A DNA stretch of 64,000 nucleotides from Gp6-AA40 sp035711805 (GTDB taxonomy: Bacteria; Acidobacteriota; Vicinamibacteria; Vicinamibacterales; UBA2999). The position numbers and the translations under genes were made by a program. This document shows, one piece after another, positions 56,583-64,000 of this stretch (position 1 is its first letter; each line of letters starts with the position of its first letter). The notes beneath the pieces are model-generated. The model was not told the origin of the DNA. It ran no database searches and worked only from the letters and a program-made list of their open reading frames with translations. The stretch spans positions 12,902-76,901 of the forward strand of contig DASTBV010000059.1 in NCBI GenBank assembly GCA_035711805.1, read 5' to 3'.

Positions 56583-57637
56583 TGAGTCCACTCTCTTACG
56601 CGCAGGGCGTCGACGAGGCGCTGGAAGCCGGGTTCAGAGCGCTGGAGAACAACGACGGCGACCGCGCGGCCACGGCCTTTCGCCGCGCGCTGGCCGCCGA
56701 ACCTGAACATCCCGCGGCCCTCTACGGCGCGGGAGCCGCCGCATACCTTCAGGGCCGCCAGACCGACGCGATGTCGTTCCTCAAGCGGTCCCTGGCGATC
56801 GAACCACGCGTCACCGCCGCTTCCGCGCTCCTTGGCGAAATCGCCTATCACCAGGGCGACCTGTCGTTGGCCATCAAGACCTACGAAAGCGCGCTGGCGC
56901 TGGCACCGGGGAACGTCGAGCTGCGTCAGCGGCTCGCCACGTGGAAAAGCGAGGCGACGGTCCACGACAACCTTCGCGCCTTCAAGGACGACCGCTTCAC
57001 GATCCTCTTCGACGGGCCGGCCAACCGCGTCCTCGCCGAGCGTGCCACGACCGTTCTGCGCAGCGCCTTCTGGCGCATCGGCCAGGCGCTCCGCTCCTAT
57101 CCGACCAACGCGATCAACGTCATCCTCTACACGGACAAGCAGTTTCACGACATCACCGGCGCACCCGAATGGGCCGGCGCCGGCTTCGACGGCCAGATCC
57201 GGATGCCGGTGGCGGGCGCCACCCAGAACCTGCGCGAGTTCGATCGCATTCTGACGCACGAGCTCACGCACGCCATGCTCGCCAGCATCGCGGCGCGCAA
57301 CGTCCCGGCCTGGCTGAACGAGGGGTTGGCGATGTATTTCGAGGGCAACAACGCGGCCGCGTCCGAGAAGCGGCTCGCGGCGGCACGCGCGTTCGTGCCG
57401 CTCGCGCATCTCGAACGTGGCTTCACGGGCCTGAACGCCGAGCAGGCCGACCTCGCCTACGAGATGAGCGCATTTGCGACCAGCGCGCTGATCGCGCGCA
57501 TCGGCGCGTCGAATCTCGGGTTCCTCCTCCAGGATCTCGATGGCGGCCAGACCATCGACGCGGCGATTCAGCGCTTCGGCGTGACGTTTGCCGACTTCGA
57601 GGCGCAGCTGGCGAAGCGCGTCGCAGCCCGGCGCTAG
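56507..57637 (+). CDS. Secreted TPR protein with MA-like (HExxH) metallopeptidase domain
   Basis: A 376-residue protein. Signal NSKCKLTKRAVLVFAFCILHLALLSPLSYAQ, wholly encoded by an inverted repeat. TPR repeats at about 38-150 (ALEAGFRALENNDGDRAATAFRRALAAEPEHPAAL; GEIAYHQGDLSLAIKTYESALALAPGN). The C-terminal half has ILTHELTHAMLASIAARNVPAWLNEGLAMYFEG, the HExxH-plus-Glu zinc site of the MA-like gluzincin family. Substrate unknown. Follows the copper-monooxygenase-like gene after 19 bases. Confidence 0.9.
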   Translation: MQNSKCKLTKRAVLVFAFCILHLALLSPLSYAQGVDEALEAGFRALENNDGDRAATAFRRALAAEPEHPAALYGAGAAAYLQGRQTDAMSFLKRSLAIEPRVTAASALLGEIAYHQGDLSLAIKTYESALALAPGNVELRQRLATWKSEATVHDNLRAFKDDRFTILFDGPANRVLAERATTVLRSAFWRIGQALRSYPTNAINVILYTDKQFHDITGAPEWAGAGFDGQIRMPVAGATQNLREFDRILTHELTHAMLASIAARNVPAWLNEGLAMYFEGNNAAASEKRLAAARAFVPLAHLERGFTGLNAEQADLAYEMSAFATSALIARIGASNLGFLLQDLDGGQTIDAAIQRFGVTFADFEAQLAKRVAARR

Positions 57638-57747
57638 CTAGTTGGCTAGTTGGCTAGTTGGCTAGTTGGATAGTTGGCTAGTTGGATAGTTCGTAGTAAG
57701 AACTACGAACTCACTACGAACTACCAACTATCTAACTATCCAACTAG
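57638..57747. repeat. Tandem-word palindrome W7 (CTAGTTGG type)
   Basis: CTAGTTGG and ATAGTTGG words run right from the upstream stop codon, then their complements (CCAACTA, CAACTAG) run to the base before the next start codon. The whole 110-base gap is the repeat; the next gene has no ribosome binding site. Confidence 0.88.
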
Positions 57748-59583
57748 ATGGACACCGCGACAATCAGCTATCGCGTAGCTGACTTCCTCAGGAAATATCC
57801 GCCGTTTCAGGCCGTGGAGGATGCCGACCTGCTCGCGCTGGCGGGGCACGGGCGCGTACGGTTTCACGAGCGCAACGAGCACCTCCTCTCGCAGGGCGAA
57901 TCGCACCGGCACCATATCTTCGTCATCCAGCAGGGCGTCGTGTCGTTGTGGTCCGACGTGAACGGCGTGTTGGAGCTTCGCGACGTGCGCGGCCCTGGTG
58001 ACCTGCTTGGCGTCGAGCGCTTCAACGGCGCGCCGGCGTCGCTGCACTCGGCGCGCGCGGCGACCGACGTGGTCGTCTATGCCCTGCCGGCGGACGAGTT
58101 CGAGACACTGCTCGAGAAGTACGCCTCCGCCAGGCAGTACGTCTCGACCTACAGCACCGTCACGCTCGACTATCAGGCGGAAGACGACCGGCGGCGTCCG
58201 GAACACGTCTTCCTGCACGACGTGGTCAGCGCCAGGCGCGTGGTCTCGTGCGATCGAGACGACTCGATTCGACGCGCGGCGCATGTCATGCGTACTCAGC
58301 GCGTGGACGCTCTGGCCGTCGTCGAGAGGGGCCGCTTGATCGGCGTCGTGAGCTCCGGCGATCTGATCGCGTGGCTGGCCGACGGAACCGGAGACCCGGA
58401 ACAGCCGGTCGGACGCCTCCTGCGCGGCTCGCCGATCGCCGTGTCACCATCCGCATCGATCGCCGATGGCGTGTTGACGCTGGGAGCGGCGGGGTCTGCG
58501 GCAGTTGCGATCACCGCCGACGGCAAACCGGATGGTGAGCTGCAGGCGCTGGTGACGGCGGCCGATCTCGCTCCGGTGTTCGGCGATCAGCCGGTTTCCA
58601 TCCTGCGCGAAATTCGCGACGCCTCCGGCCCCCCGGAGCTGAGGGCACTCAACCACCGGGCGCGCGCGTTCGCGCTGCAGTATCTGGACAGTGCCCGTTC
58701 CGTCGACTGGCTCACGCGATTTACGACCCTGGTGGACGAGTCGATCGCGACTCGCGTCATCGCGCTTGCCGGAATGTCCGACTCCGAGGCGACGTGCTGG
58801 GGACTCTGCGGATCCTCGGGACGCGGCGAATCGTTGACCCGGCTGATGCCGGAGTTGGTTCTGATTACGGCCGGCCAGCATGCCGACGCGTCCGCCGCGT
58901 ATCGACGCGTGACGGGGCTCCTCGCCGAATGCGATTACCTGCCGCGGCGCGAGCAGCCGTTCGACGTGCCGTTTTTCGCGGCCAGCGTTGCCGAGTGGAA
59001 AGAGCGCTTCGTCGGCTGGATCCGCAACCCGATCCTCGAGCAGATGTATCTGGCCCGCGCCCTGTTCGACCTGCGGCCGATGCAGGAGGGGCATCCGCTC
59101 TACGGCGAGGTAGAAGCGGCCATGGCCGATGCGATCGATCGCGATTTTCTTCGGATCGTCGCCAACGACTGCGTGGCGCGGCTTCCTCCCCTGACCTTCT
59201 TCCAGGATGCCGTCGTCGACGACATGGGCGAGCGCAGCGCGACGTTCCAGCTCGATCGCAATGCGATGACTCCGCTAGTCGACGTCGCGCGCGTCTACGG
59301 CATGGCCGCCGGGCGCGTGATCGGCGGGTCCACGCATGAGCGCCTGGCCATGGCGCGACGCCTGCTGCCGCGGCACGAAGCGATCTTCCGCGAAGCCGCG
59401 GACACGCTCCGCATCGTCCTCTGGCTGCAGGGACGCGTCGGCATCCGTCAGGGAACGGGCGGCGCCGACCTGCCGCCGACCCTTCTCAGCCGTCACGACC
59501 GGCAGGTGCTGAAGAGCGGATTCCGCGTGATCCACCGCCTCATCGAGCTGACCGCGAACTATGAGTGGCTCGACGCGCTGTGA
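57748..59583 (+). CDS. Cyclic-nucleotide-binding / CBS / DUF294 nucleotidyltransferase-like protein
   Basis: A 611-residue protein. Residues 10-135 are a cyclic-nucleotide-binding domain (FLRKYPPFQAVEDADLLALAGHGRVRFHERNEHLLSQGE). Residues 155-275 contain CBS-like repeats (SIRRAAHVMRTQRVDALAVVERGRLIGVVSSGDLIAWL). From about 330 comes DUF294 with the GlnD-like nucleotidyltransferase core CWGLCGSSGRGESLTRLMPELVLI and a substrate-binding helical end. The usual GSxxRxExxxxSDxD site is changed to SSGRGESLTRLMPEL, so catalysis may be lost. Overlaps the exonuclease gene by four bases. Confidence 0.88.
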   Translation: MDTATISYRVADFLRKYPPFQAVEDADLLALAGHGRVRFHERNEHLLSQGESHRHHIFVIQQGVVSLWSDVNGVLELRDVRGPGDLLGVERFNGAPASLHSARAATDVVVYALPADEFETLLEKYASARQYVSTYSTVTLDYQAEDDRRRPEHVFLHDVVSARRVVSCDRDDSIRRAAHVMRTQRVDALAVVERGRLIGVVSSGDLIAWLADGTGDPEQPVGRLLRGSPIAVSPSASIADGVLTLGAAGSAAVAITADGKPDGELQALVTAADLAPVFGDQPVSILREIRDASGPPELRALNHRARAFALQYLDSARSVDWLTRFTTLVDESIATRVIALAGMSDSEATCWGLCGSSGRGESLTRLMPELVLITAGQHADASAAYRRVTGLLAECDYLPRREQPFDVPFFAASVAEWKERFVGWIRNPILEQMYLARALFDLRPMQEGHPLYGEVEAAMADAIDRDFLRIVANDCVARLPPLTFFQDAVVDDMGERSATFQLDRNAMTPLVDVARVYGMAAGRVIGGSTHERLAMARRLLPRHEAIFREAADTLRIVLWLQGRVGIRQGTGGADLPPTLLSRHDRQVLKSGFRVIHRLIELTANYEWLDAL

Positions 59584-60242
59584 CTGACGCTTTTCTCGAT
59601 CAGTACCGGAGCCGTTTCACCCACACATGGAGCGATGGAGACGCGATCGACAACGTGCGCTTCGTCGCGCTCGACTCGGAGACAACCGGACTCAACCCGC
59701 TGACCGACCGCATCATCACGATCGGCGCCGTCGCCGTCCAGGGCGGCGACATCGTGCTCGACGACGCGTTCGAGGCCCTGCTGCGCGTCGAGCGGAACAC
59801 GGCGGCGGTGGCCGTGCACGGCATTACGCGCGACGAGACCCGTGGCGGCATCGACGAGCCCGAGGCTCTGCGGCGGTTCCTCGACTACCTCCAGGACGGC
59901 GTCATCGTTGGCCACCACATCGATCACGACATCTCGACGCTGAACGCTGCGTATCAGCGGCACTGGGGCTTCGATCTGATGAATCGCAGTCTCGATACGA
60001 TGGACCTGACGCTGCATCTCGAGCGCAGCGGCGCGTTCGCCGATCGCGAGCGCATCCGCGAGTTCACGCTCGACAGCCTGTGCGGGCTGTTCGGCGTGAT
60101 CCCGCACGATCGCCACACCGCCGGGGGCGACGCGTTTATCACCGCGCAGGTGTTCCTGCGGCTTCTACGGCTTGCGCGCCGCCACGGCCGCGACCGTCTC
60201 GGCCGGCTCTGCGAGGCATTCGAGACATCGACTCCCGTCTGA
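59580..60242 (+). CDS. DnaQ-like 3'-5' exonuclease
   Basis: A 220-residue DEDDh exonuclease from GTG 59580, coupled to the preceding stop (GTGA). Exo I FVALDSETTGLNPLTDRIITIGAV (Asp, Glu), Exo II VIVGHHIDHDISTLN (Asp), Exo III HDRHTAGGDAFITAQVF (His, Asp) are all present. Together with DUF294/CBS/cNMP proteins this pair is widespread; it is not the replicative epsilon subunit by context. Possible nucleotide-signalling or RNA turnover role. Confidence 0.93.
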   Translation: MTDAFLDQYRSRFTHTWSDGDAIDNVRFVALDSETTGLNPLTDRIITIGAVAVQGGDIVLDDAFEALLRVERNTAAVAVHGITRDETRGGIDEPEALRRFLDYLQDGVIVGHHIDHDISTLNAAYQRHWGFDLMNRSLDTMDLTLHLERSGAFADRERIREFTLDSLCGLFGVIPHDRHTAGGDAFITAQVFLRLLRLARRHGRDRLGRLCEAFETSTPV

Positions 60243-60275
60243 TCGGTCCGCGTTCCGCGCCAAGCCTTTCTGAAC

Positions 60276-61292
60276 TTACCCATTGAGCCGCGTGCCTGTG
60301 GAGCCGTCGAAGAAGTGCATTCGATCGGCGGGCAGCGTCACGAGTACGCCCGTCCCCACGGCCGTCGGGGCGGTCCCCGAGACCACCGCGAGCAGTGGTG
60401 CGTCGACGTCGTCGAGACGCAGGTGCACGACCTGATCGGCGCCGCGAAGTTCGACCAGTTCAATCGTGGCACGGACAACGCCGGACGCGCCCAGCTGCAC
60501 GTCCTGCGGCCGGATGCCAACGAGTGCGCCGGCGGGCGCCTCGATGTTGGCGGCCGCGGCCGGCAGCAGATTCATCGCCGGTGACCCGATGAAGCGCGCG
60601 ACGAAGGTGTTGGCCGGGTGCGCATAGAGATCGCGCGGCGGCGCGACCTGCTCGATCGCGCCGTCGCGCATCACCGCGATGCGTTCGCCAAGCGTCATCG
60701 CCTCTTCCTGGTCGTGCGTCACGTACACCGTCGTCGTTCGCAATTTCTGGTGCAGGCGGCGCAGCTCCGCCCGCGCCTGCGTGCGCAGCGCCGGGTCGAG
60801 ATTCGAGAGCGGCTCGTCGAGGAGAAAGGCGTTCGGGCGGCGGACGATGGCGCGGCCGAGTGCGACGCGCTGGCGCTGTCCGCCCGAGAGCTGTGCCGGA
60901 CGCCGGTCGAGCAGGTCCTCGATGCCCAGCGCTGCCGCGACGTCGGTCACGCGGCGCGAGACGGTGGCGCGATCGGTGCGCCGCACCTTCAACGGGTAGG
61001 CAAGATTTTCACGGATGCTCATGTGCGGATAGAGCGCGTAACTCTGAAAGACCATCGCGAGGTCCCGGCGCTGCGGTGGTTGTGCCGTGAGGTCGGCGCC
61101 GTCGATCGCGATAGTCCCCGCCGTCGGTGTCTCGAGGCCCGCGATGAGCCGCAGCAGCGTGCTCTTGCCGCAGCCGGAGGGTCCCACCAGCACCAGGAAC
61201 TCGCCATCGCCGATGTGCAGATCGAGTGGACGGATCGCGACGTGCCCGTTCGGAAAGGTCTTCGCGACTCCGGAGAGCAGCACGTCCGCCAT
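60276..61292 (-). CDS. ABC importer ATP-binding protein, MalK/UgpC type
   Basis: A 338-residue protein: Walker A GPSGCGKST, Q-loop MVFQSYALYPHMS, signature LSGGQRQRVALGRAI, Walker B FLLDEPLSNLD, switch VTHDQEEAMTLGER. The C-terminal OB-type regulatory domain (about 235-338; VGIRPQDVQLG) is typical of sugar importers. Last gene of the importer run, starting four bases after the second permease. Cytoplasmic face of the inner membrane. Confidence 0.95.
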   Translation of the reverse strand: MADVLLSGVAKTFPNGHVAIRPLDLHIGDGEFLVLVGPSGCGKSTLLRLIAGLETPTAGTIAIDGADLTAQPPQRRDLAMVFQSYALYPHMSIRENLAYPLKVRRTDRATVSRRVTDVAAALGIEDLLDRRPAQLSGGQRQRVALGRAIVRRPNAFLLDEPLSNLDPALRTQARAELRRLHQKLRTTTVYVTHDQEEAMTLGERIAVMRDGAIEQVAPPRDLYAHPANTFVARFIGSPAMNLLPAAAANIEAPAGALVGIRPQDVQLGASGVVRATIELVELRGADQVVHLRLDDVDAPLLAVVSGTAPTAVGTGVLVTLPADRMHFFDGSTGTRLNG

Positions 61293-61296
61293 GCCG

Positions 61297-62100
61297 TCAG
61301 CCTTTGACGGCGCCCGCCGTCAGACCAGCAACGATACGGCGCTGGAACGCGAGGACGAAGAGCGCGACGGGGATCGTGGCCACGATGGCAGCAGCAAGGA
61401 CTTCGCCCCACGGCACCTGGTAGCGGCCGCGAAAGAGCGTAATGGCCACCGGCACGGTATAGCGCTCCGGCCCGAGCGTGAACGAGAGGGCGAACAGGAA
61501 CTCGTTCCAGCAGTACAGGAAGGTGAGAATCGCCGCGCTGGCGACGCCGGGCGCGGCCAGCGGCAGCACGACGTCGCGCAGCGCGCGCAGACGGCCCGCG
61601 CCGTCGAGCATGGCCGCGTCCTCGAGGTCGCGCGGAAGCTCGCGGAAGAAGCCGGTGAGGAGCCACACGGCGAGAGGCATCGAAAACGTCAGGTACGGAA
61701 GGACGAGGCCGGGATAGCTGTTGAGCAGCCGCAGTTCGCGCAGGATCAGATAGAGCGGCGGCACGATCGAAATCTGGGGAAACATCGACACCGCAAGGAT
61801 GACCGCAAGCAGCAGCTCTTTCCGGCGCATCCTCATTCTCGCCAGCGCGTACGCGCAGAGCGCAGCCACCGGAATCACCATCGCTGTGGTCAACCCCGCG
61901 ACAACGAGCGAGTTGCGGATCGGAATCAGGAAGTCGCGCGCGTCGAACAGCGCGCGGTAGTGATCGAAGGTGATGCTCGCAGGGAGCAGCGGACGTGCCT
62001 CGAACAGCCGCGCCTCCGGCGTCACCGACGCAGCGAGCATCCAGTAGATCGGGAAGAGCAGCGCGCTCAGGAGCAGTCCAGCAGGCAGCGCGCGTCTCAT
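61297..62100 (-). CDS. Carbohydrate ABC permease, MalG-like
   Basis: A 267-residue protein with six helices and the EAA loop RDLEDAAMLDGAGRLRALRDVVLPLAAPG. ATG 62100 overlaps the upstream permease stop (ATGA). Opens with LLLSALLFPIYWMLAASVTPE, normal for MalG-like permeases. Confidence 0.93.
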   Translation of the reverse strand: MRRALPAGLLLSALLFPIYWMLAASVTPEARLFEARPLLPASITFDHYRALFDARDFLIPIRNSLVVAGLTTAMVIPVAALCAYALARMRMRRKELLLAVILAVSMFPQISIVPPLYLILRELRLLNSYPGLVLPYLTFSMPLAVWLLTGFFRELPRDLEDAAMLDGAGRLRALRDVVLPLAAPGVASAAILTFLYCWNEFLFALSFTLGPERYTVPVAITLFRGRYQVPWGEVLAAAIVATIPVALFVLAFQRRIVAGLTAGAVKG

Positions 62101-62945
62101 TCGGACCGAATCCGCAGCGCTTTCACCCACACCAGCGCGACGACGAACGTCAGCAGGAACACCGTCACCGAGAGCGCCGACCCGTAGCCGAAGCGCAGGC
62201 GCTGCATCAGCGCGATGAACGCATAGAGGGAGAGTGGTTCCGTCGCCGTGCCTGGTCCGCCGCCGGTGAGGACGTAGGCCAAATCGAAGAGGCGCAGCGC
62301 GTCGAGCATCCGGAACGCCGCCGCGACGACGAGCGCGGGGGCGAGCAGCGGAAGGGTGATGGTGAAGAAACGTCGGAGCGGACCGGCGCCGTCGGTGCGC
62401 GCGGCGTCGCCGAGCGCAGGGTCGATCGTCTCGAGTCCCGCGAGCAGCAGGATCGCCACGAACGGCGTCGTCTTCCAGACATCGGCAAGGACGATCGGCA
62501 CCCAGGCGAGGAGCGGGTGAACAAGCCAGCCGGGGGCGGCCTCTTCAAAGAGAAAACGCCAGACGAGCGCGGCAACAACGGTCGGGACCGCCCAGGGGAG
62601 GAGAGCCGCGACGCGAATGAACGCCCGCCCGCGGCGGGCAGCATGCATCAGCAGCGCAAGGGCGAGGCCGAGTGTCAGCTCGAGCGGCACGCTGACGAGC
62701 GCGAATGCGACGGTGCGGACGAGCGCCCCCTGAAAGCGGGGATCGCCGGCCGCTTCCACGAAGTTGGCGGCGCCGATGAACGGACGCCCGAGCCATGGCA
62801 ACCGGAGGTCGTGTCCATGCAGCGCCTCCCATGCCGTCACGACGATCGGCACGAGCGCCGCGAGCAGAATGATGGCGAGCGCGGGCGCGACCATCAACCA
62901 CGCGGCACGGACTTCGGCGCGATCGAACGGGGACTCTCCAGTCAT
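62097..62945 (-). CDS. Carbohydrate ABC permease, MalF-like
   Basis: A 282-residue protein with six helices, WLMVAPALAIILLAALVPIVVTAWEAL at the start and the EAA loop LGDAARTDGAGPLRRFFTITLPLLAP. Pairs with the MalG-like permease to form the channel. Confidence 0.93.
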   Translation of the reverse strand: MTGESPFDRAEVRAAWLMVAPALAIILLAALVPIVVTAWEALHGHDLRLPWLGRPFIGAANFVEAAGDPRFQGALVRTVAFALVSVPLELTLGLALALLMHAARRGRAFIRVAALLPWAVPTVVAALVWRFLFEEAAPGWLVHPLLAWVPIVLADVWKTTPFVAILLLAGLETIDPALGDAARTDGAGPLRRFFTITLPLLAPALVVAAAFRMLDALRLFDLAYVLTGGGPGTATEPLSLYAFIALMQRLRFGYGSALSVTVFLLTFVVALVWVKALRIRSE

Positions 62946-62986
62946 GGTGCGTGGCGACGGCCACCCATCGTACGTCGCATGCGGCG

Positions 62987-64000
62987 TCAGCCCGGGCCGG
63001 CCAGTCCGGCGCGAGCCAGCAGCTCGCGCAGCTCGCGCGCCGCTTCGCCGAGCGCGTCCTCAGCTGTCTGCTGTCCGGTCAGCGCGCGATGAATGCGCAC
63101 CTGGAGCAGCTCCGACAGCTCGCTGTAGACGGGCGTCGCCGGGCGCGCGACGGCGGCGTCGAGCGCGGCGGTGACCTGGTCGAGCGGAAGCCGCAGTTCC
63201 TCCGCGAGCGTCTCGTCGTAGACCGATCGCCTCGCCGGCAGCTGCGATGCCAGCCGCGCTCGTTCCAGCATCTGCGCGGGCGCGGTGAGAAACGCCGCGA
63301 GCTCGTAGGCGAGCGCGGGGTGCGCGCTCCAGGCGTTCACGGCCAGCTGCGCGCCGCCGAGCGCGGCCGCGGCCCTGCCCCCCTCGCCGGCGGGAAACGT
63401 CGCGACCGCCACGCGCCCGGCGACGCGCGACTGCGACGCGTCCTGCACCAGCGACCACGCGTACGGCCAGTTGCGCATGAACGCCGCGTCGCCGTTCTGG
63501 AACGCGAAGCGCGTCTGCTCCTCCTGCCACGTCAATGCAGACGCCGGCACGATGCCGCCGGCGCGGACAGCGTCGGTCATGAACGTCAGCGCCCGGACCG
63601 CTTCGGGCGCGTTCACGATCACGCGCCCGCGATTGTCGAGGATGCCCCCGCCGAACGCGGTCAGATGCTCGAGAAAGACGGTCACCAGGCCCTCGTAGCG
63701 CGCGCCCTGCCAGACGAGTCCCGCCCGAACGGAGCCGGCGTCACGCAGCCGCTGCGCGGCCTCGCGCAGCTCGGCGAGCGACCGCGGCGCATGCTCGACC
63801 AGATCGGTGCGCCAGTACAGCAGTCCGACATCGATAAACCAGGGCAGCGCGTAGAGCGATCCGTTCCATCGCGCGGCCTCGAGCGCCGCCGGCACGAAGT
63901 CGTCTGCATCCGGAGCGAATCTGTCGAGCGGCAGCACCCAGCCGGCCGCGGCGAACTCGGCGATCCAGATCACGTCGAGCTGCAGAACGTCGGGCGACTC
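62987..64000 (-). CDS. Extracellular solute-binding protein of a sugar ABC importer, N-terminus cut by window edge
   Basis: The frame is open to the right edge (337 codons seen), and begins inside the protein with DVLQLDVIWIAEFAAAGWVLPLD, the usual mid-N-lobe segment of family 1 sugar-binding proteins. FQNGDAAFMRNWPYAWSLVQ and LGGAQLAVNAWSAHPALAYELAAFL are also family marks. The signal peptide and first ~80-100 residues lie outside. First gene of the importer; the gap to the permease is 41 bases. Sugar not predictable. Confidence 0.93.
   Translation of the reverse strand, partial: ESPDVLQLDVIWIAEFAAAGWVLPLDRFAPDADDFVPAALEAARWNGSLYALPWFIDVGLLYWRTDLVEHAPRSLAELREAAQRLRDAGSVRAGLVWQGARYEGLVTVFLEHLTAFGGGILDNRGRVIVNAPEAVRALTFMTDAVRAGGIVPASALTWQEEQTRFAFQNGDAAFMRNWPYAWSLVQDASQSRVAGRVAVATFPAGEGGRAAAALGGAQLAVNAWSAHPALAYELAAFLTAPAQMLERARLASQLPARRSVYDETLAEELRLPLDQVTAALDAAVARPATPVYSELSELLQVRIHRALTGQQTAEDALGEAARELRELLARAGLAGPG

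Noticed and set aside
1..64000. tRNA, rRNA or riboswitch genes
   Set aside because: No cloverleaf with a recognisable anticodon arm, no rRNA stretch and no known riboswitch core was seen by eye; a covariance-model search would be needed to be sure.

Overview
The window is GC-rich DNA from a free-living soil-type bacterium, most probably an acidobacterium of the Vicinamibacterales (subdivision 6). The case rests on gene content: three TIGR03435 proteins, DUF6152 proteins, a DUF1552/DUF1592 pair, an Oar-like TonB receptor, Hanks-type kinases with TolB-like propellers, and many secreted proteins of one unnamed family carrying a GxS(I/V)GxWxGD motif. No rRNA, tRNA, CRISPR array, integrase or transposase was seen. 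Placement is inference from families, not from a marker gene.

Layout. 1-9.2 kb: a truncated Ser/Thr kinase, a MetE-like protein, secreted proteins of the GxSIGxWxGD family, a Tat-exported metallo-beta-lactamase-fold protein and a large HEWGTF protein. 9.3-12 kb: a small secretion cluster with two Sec-exported small proteins, a secreted C39 peptidase and an outer-membrane barrel. 12-19 kb: a SpoIIE-type phosphatase with PDZ domain next to a Ser/Thr kinase, then GNAT, DinB and a frameshifted flavin/pyridoxamine-oxidase-like gene. 19-25 kb: DUF1552, DUF1592 and ankyrin genes. 25-28 kb: a tandem array of secreted proteins (unknown, TIGR03435, cupin, TIGR03435) with a visible duplication scar. 28-35 kb: DUF6152 and partner, an AraC/GyrI regulator with a membrane protein, and a three-gene envelope operon. 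35-48 kb: ADP-ribosylglycohydrolase, benzoylformate-decarboxylase-like enzyme, dienelactone hydrolase, NHL propeller, an eight-cysteine secreted peptide, TIGR03435, CotH, amidohydrolase, GNAT and amidase. 47.8-57.6 kb: a HTH/ClpX-type zinc-ribbon regulator, secreted proteins, the TonB receptor with DUF6152, and a redoxin/copper-monooxygenase-like/TPR-peptidase run. 57.7-60.2 kb: a DUF294 signalling protein overlapping a DnaQ-like exonuclease. 60.3-64 kb: a carbohydrate ABC importer cut by the right edge.

Two themes go beyond ordinary annotation. First, the 9.3-12 kb cluster: the 135-residue secreted protein has, after its Sec signal, a segment (MSSNELKTVKGQ) that matches the double-glycine leader consensus position by position except at -1, and the next gene is a secreted C39 peptidase with an intact Cys-His-Asp set. 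This suggests a two-step export and maturation route in which the C39 cut is made in the periplasm. Second, gene borders hold at least three classes of palindromes: GTAG-headed REPs in several subfamilies, a 137-bp MITE-like element in four copies, and tandem-word palindromes that begin at stop codons. Several have entered reading frames: inside the MetE-like gene, the amidase, the DUF1592 gene, the redoxin, and most strikingly as the start codon and signal peptide of the TPR peptidase at 56.5 kb.

Many start codons lie 7-12 bases behind a TANNNT box with no ribosome binding site, so leaderless transcripts seem common here.
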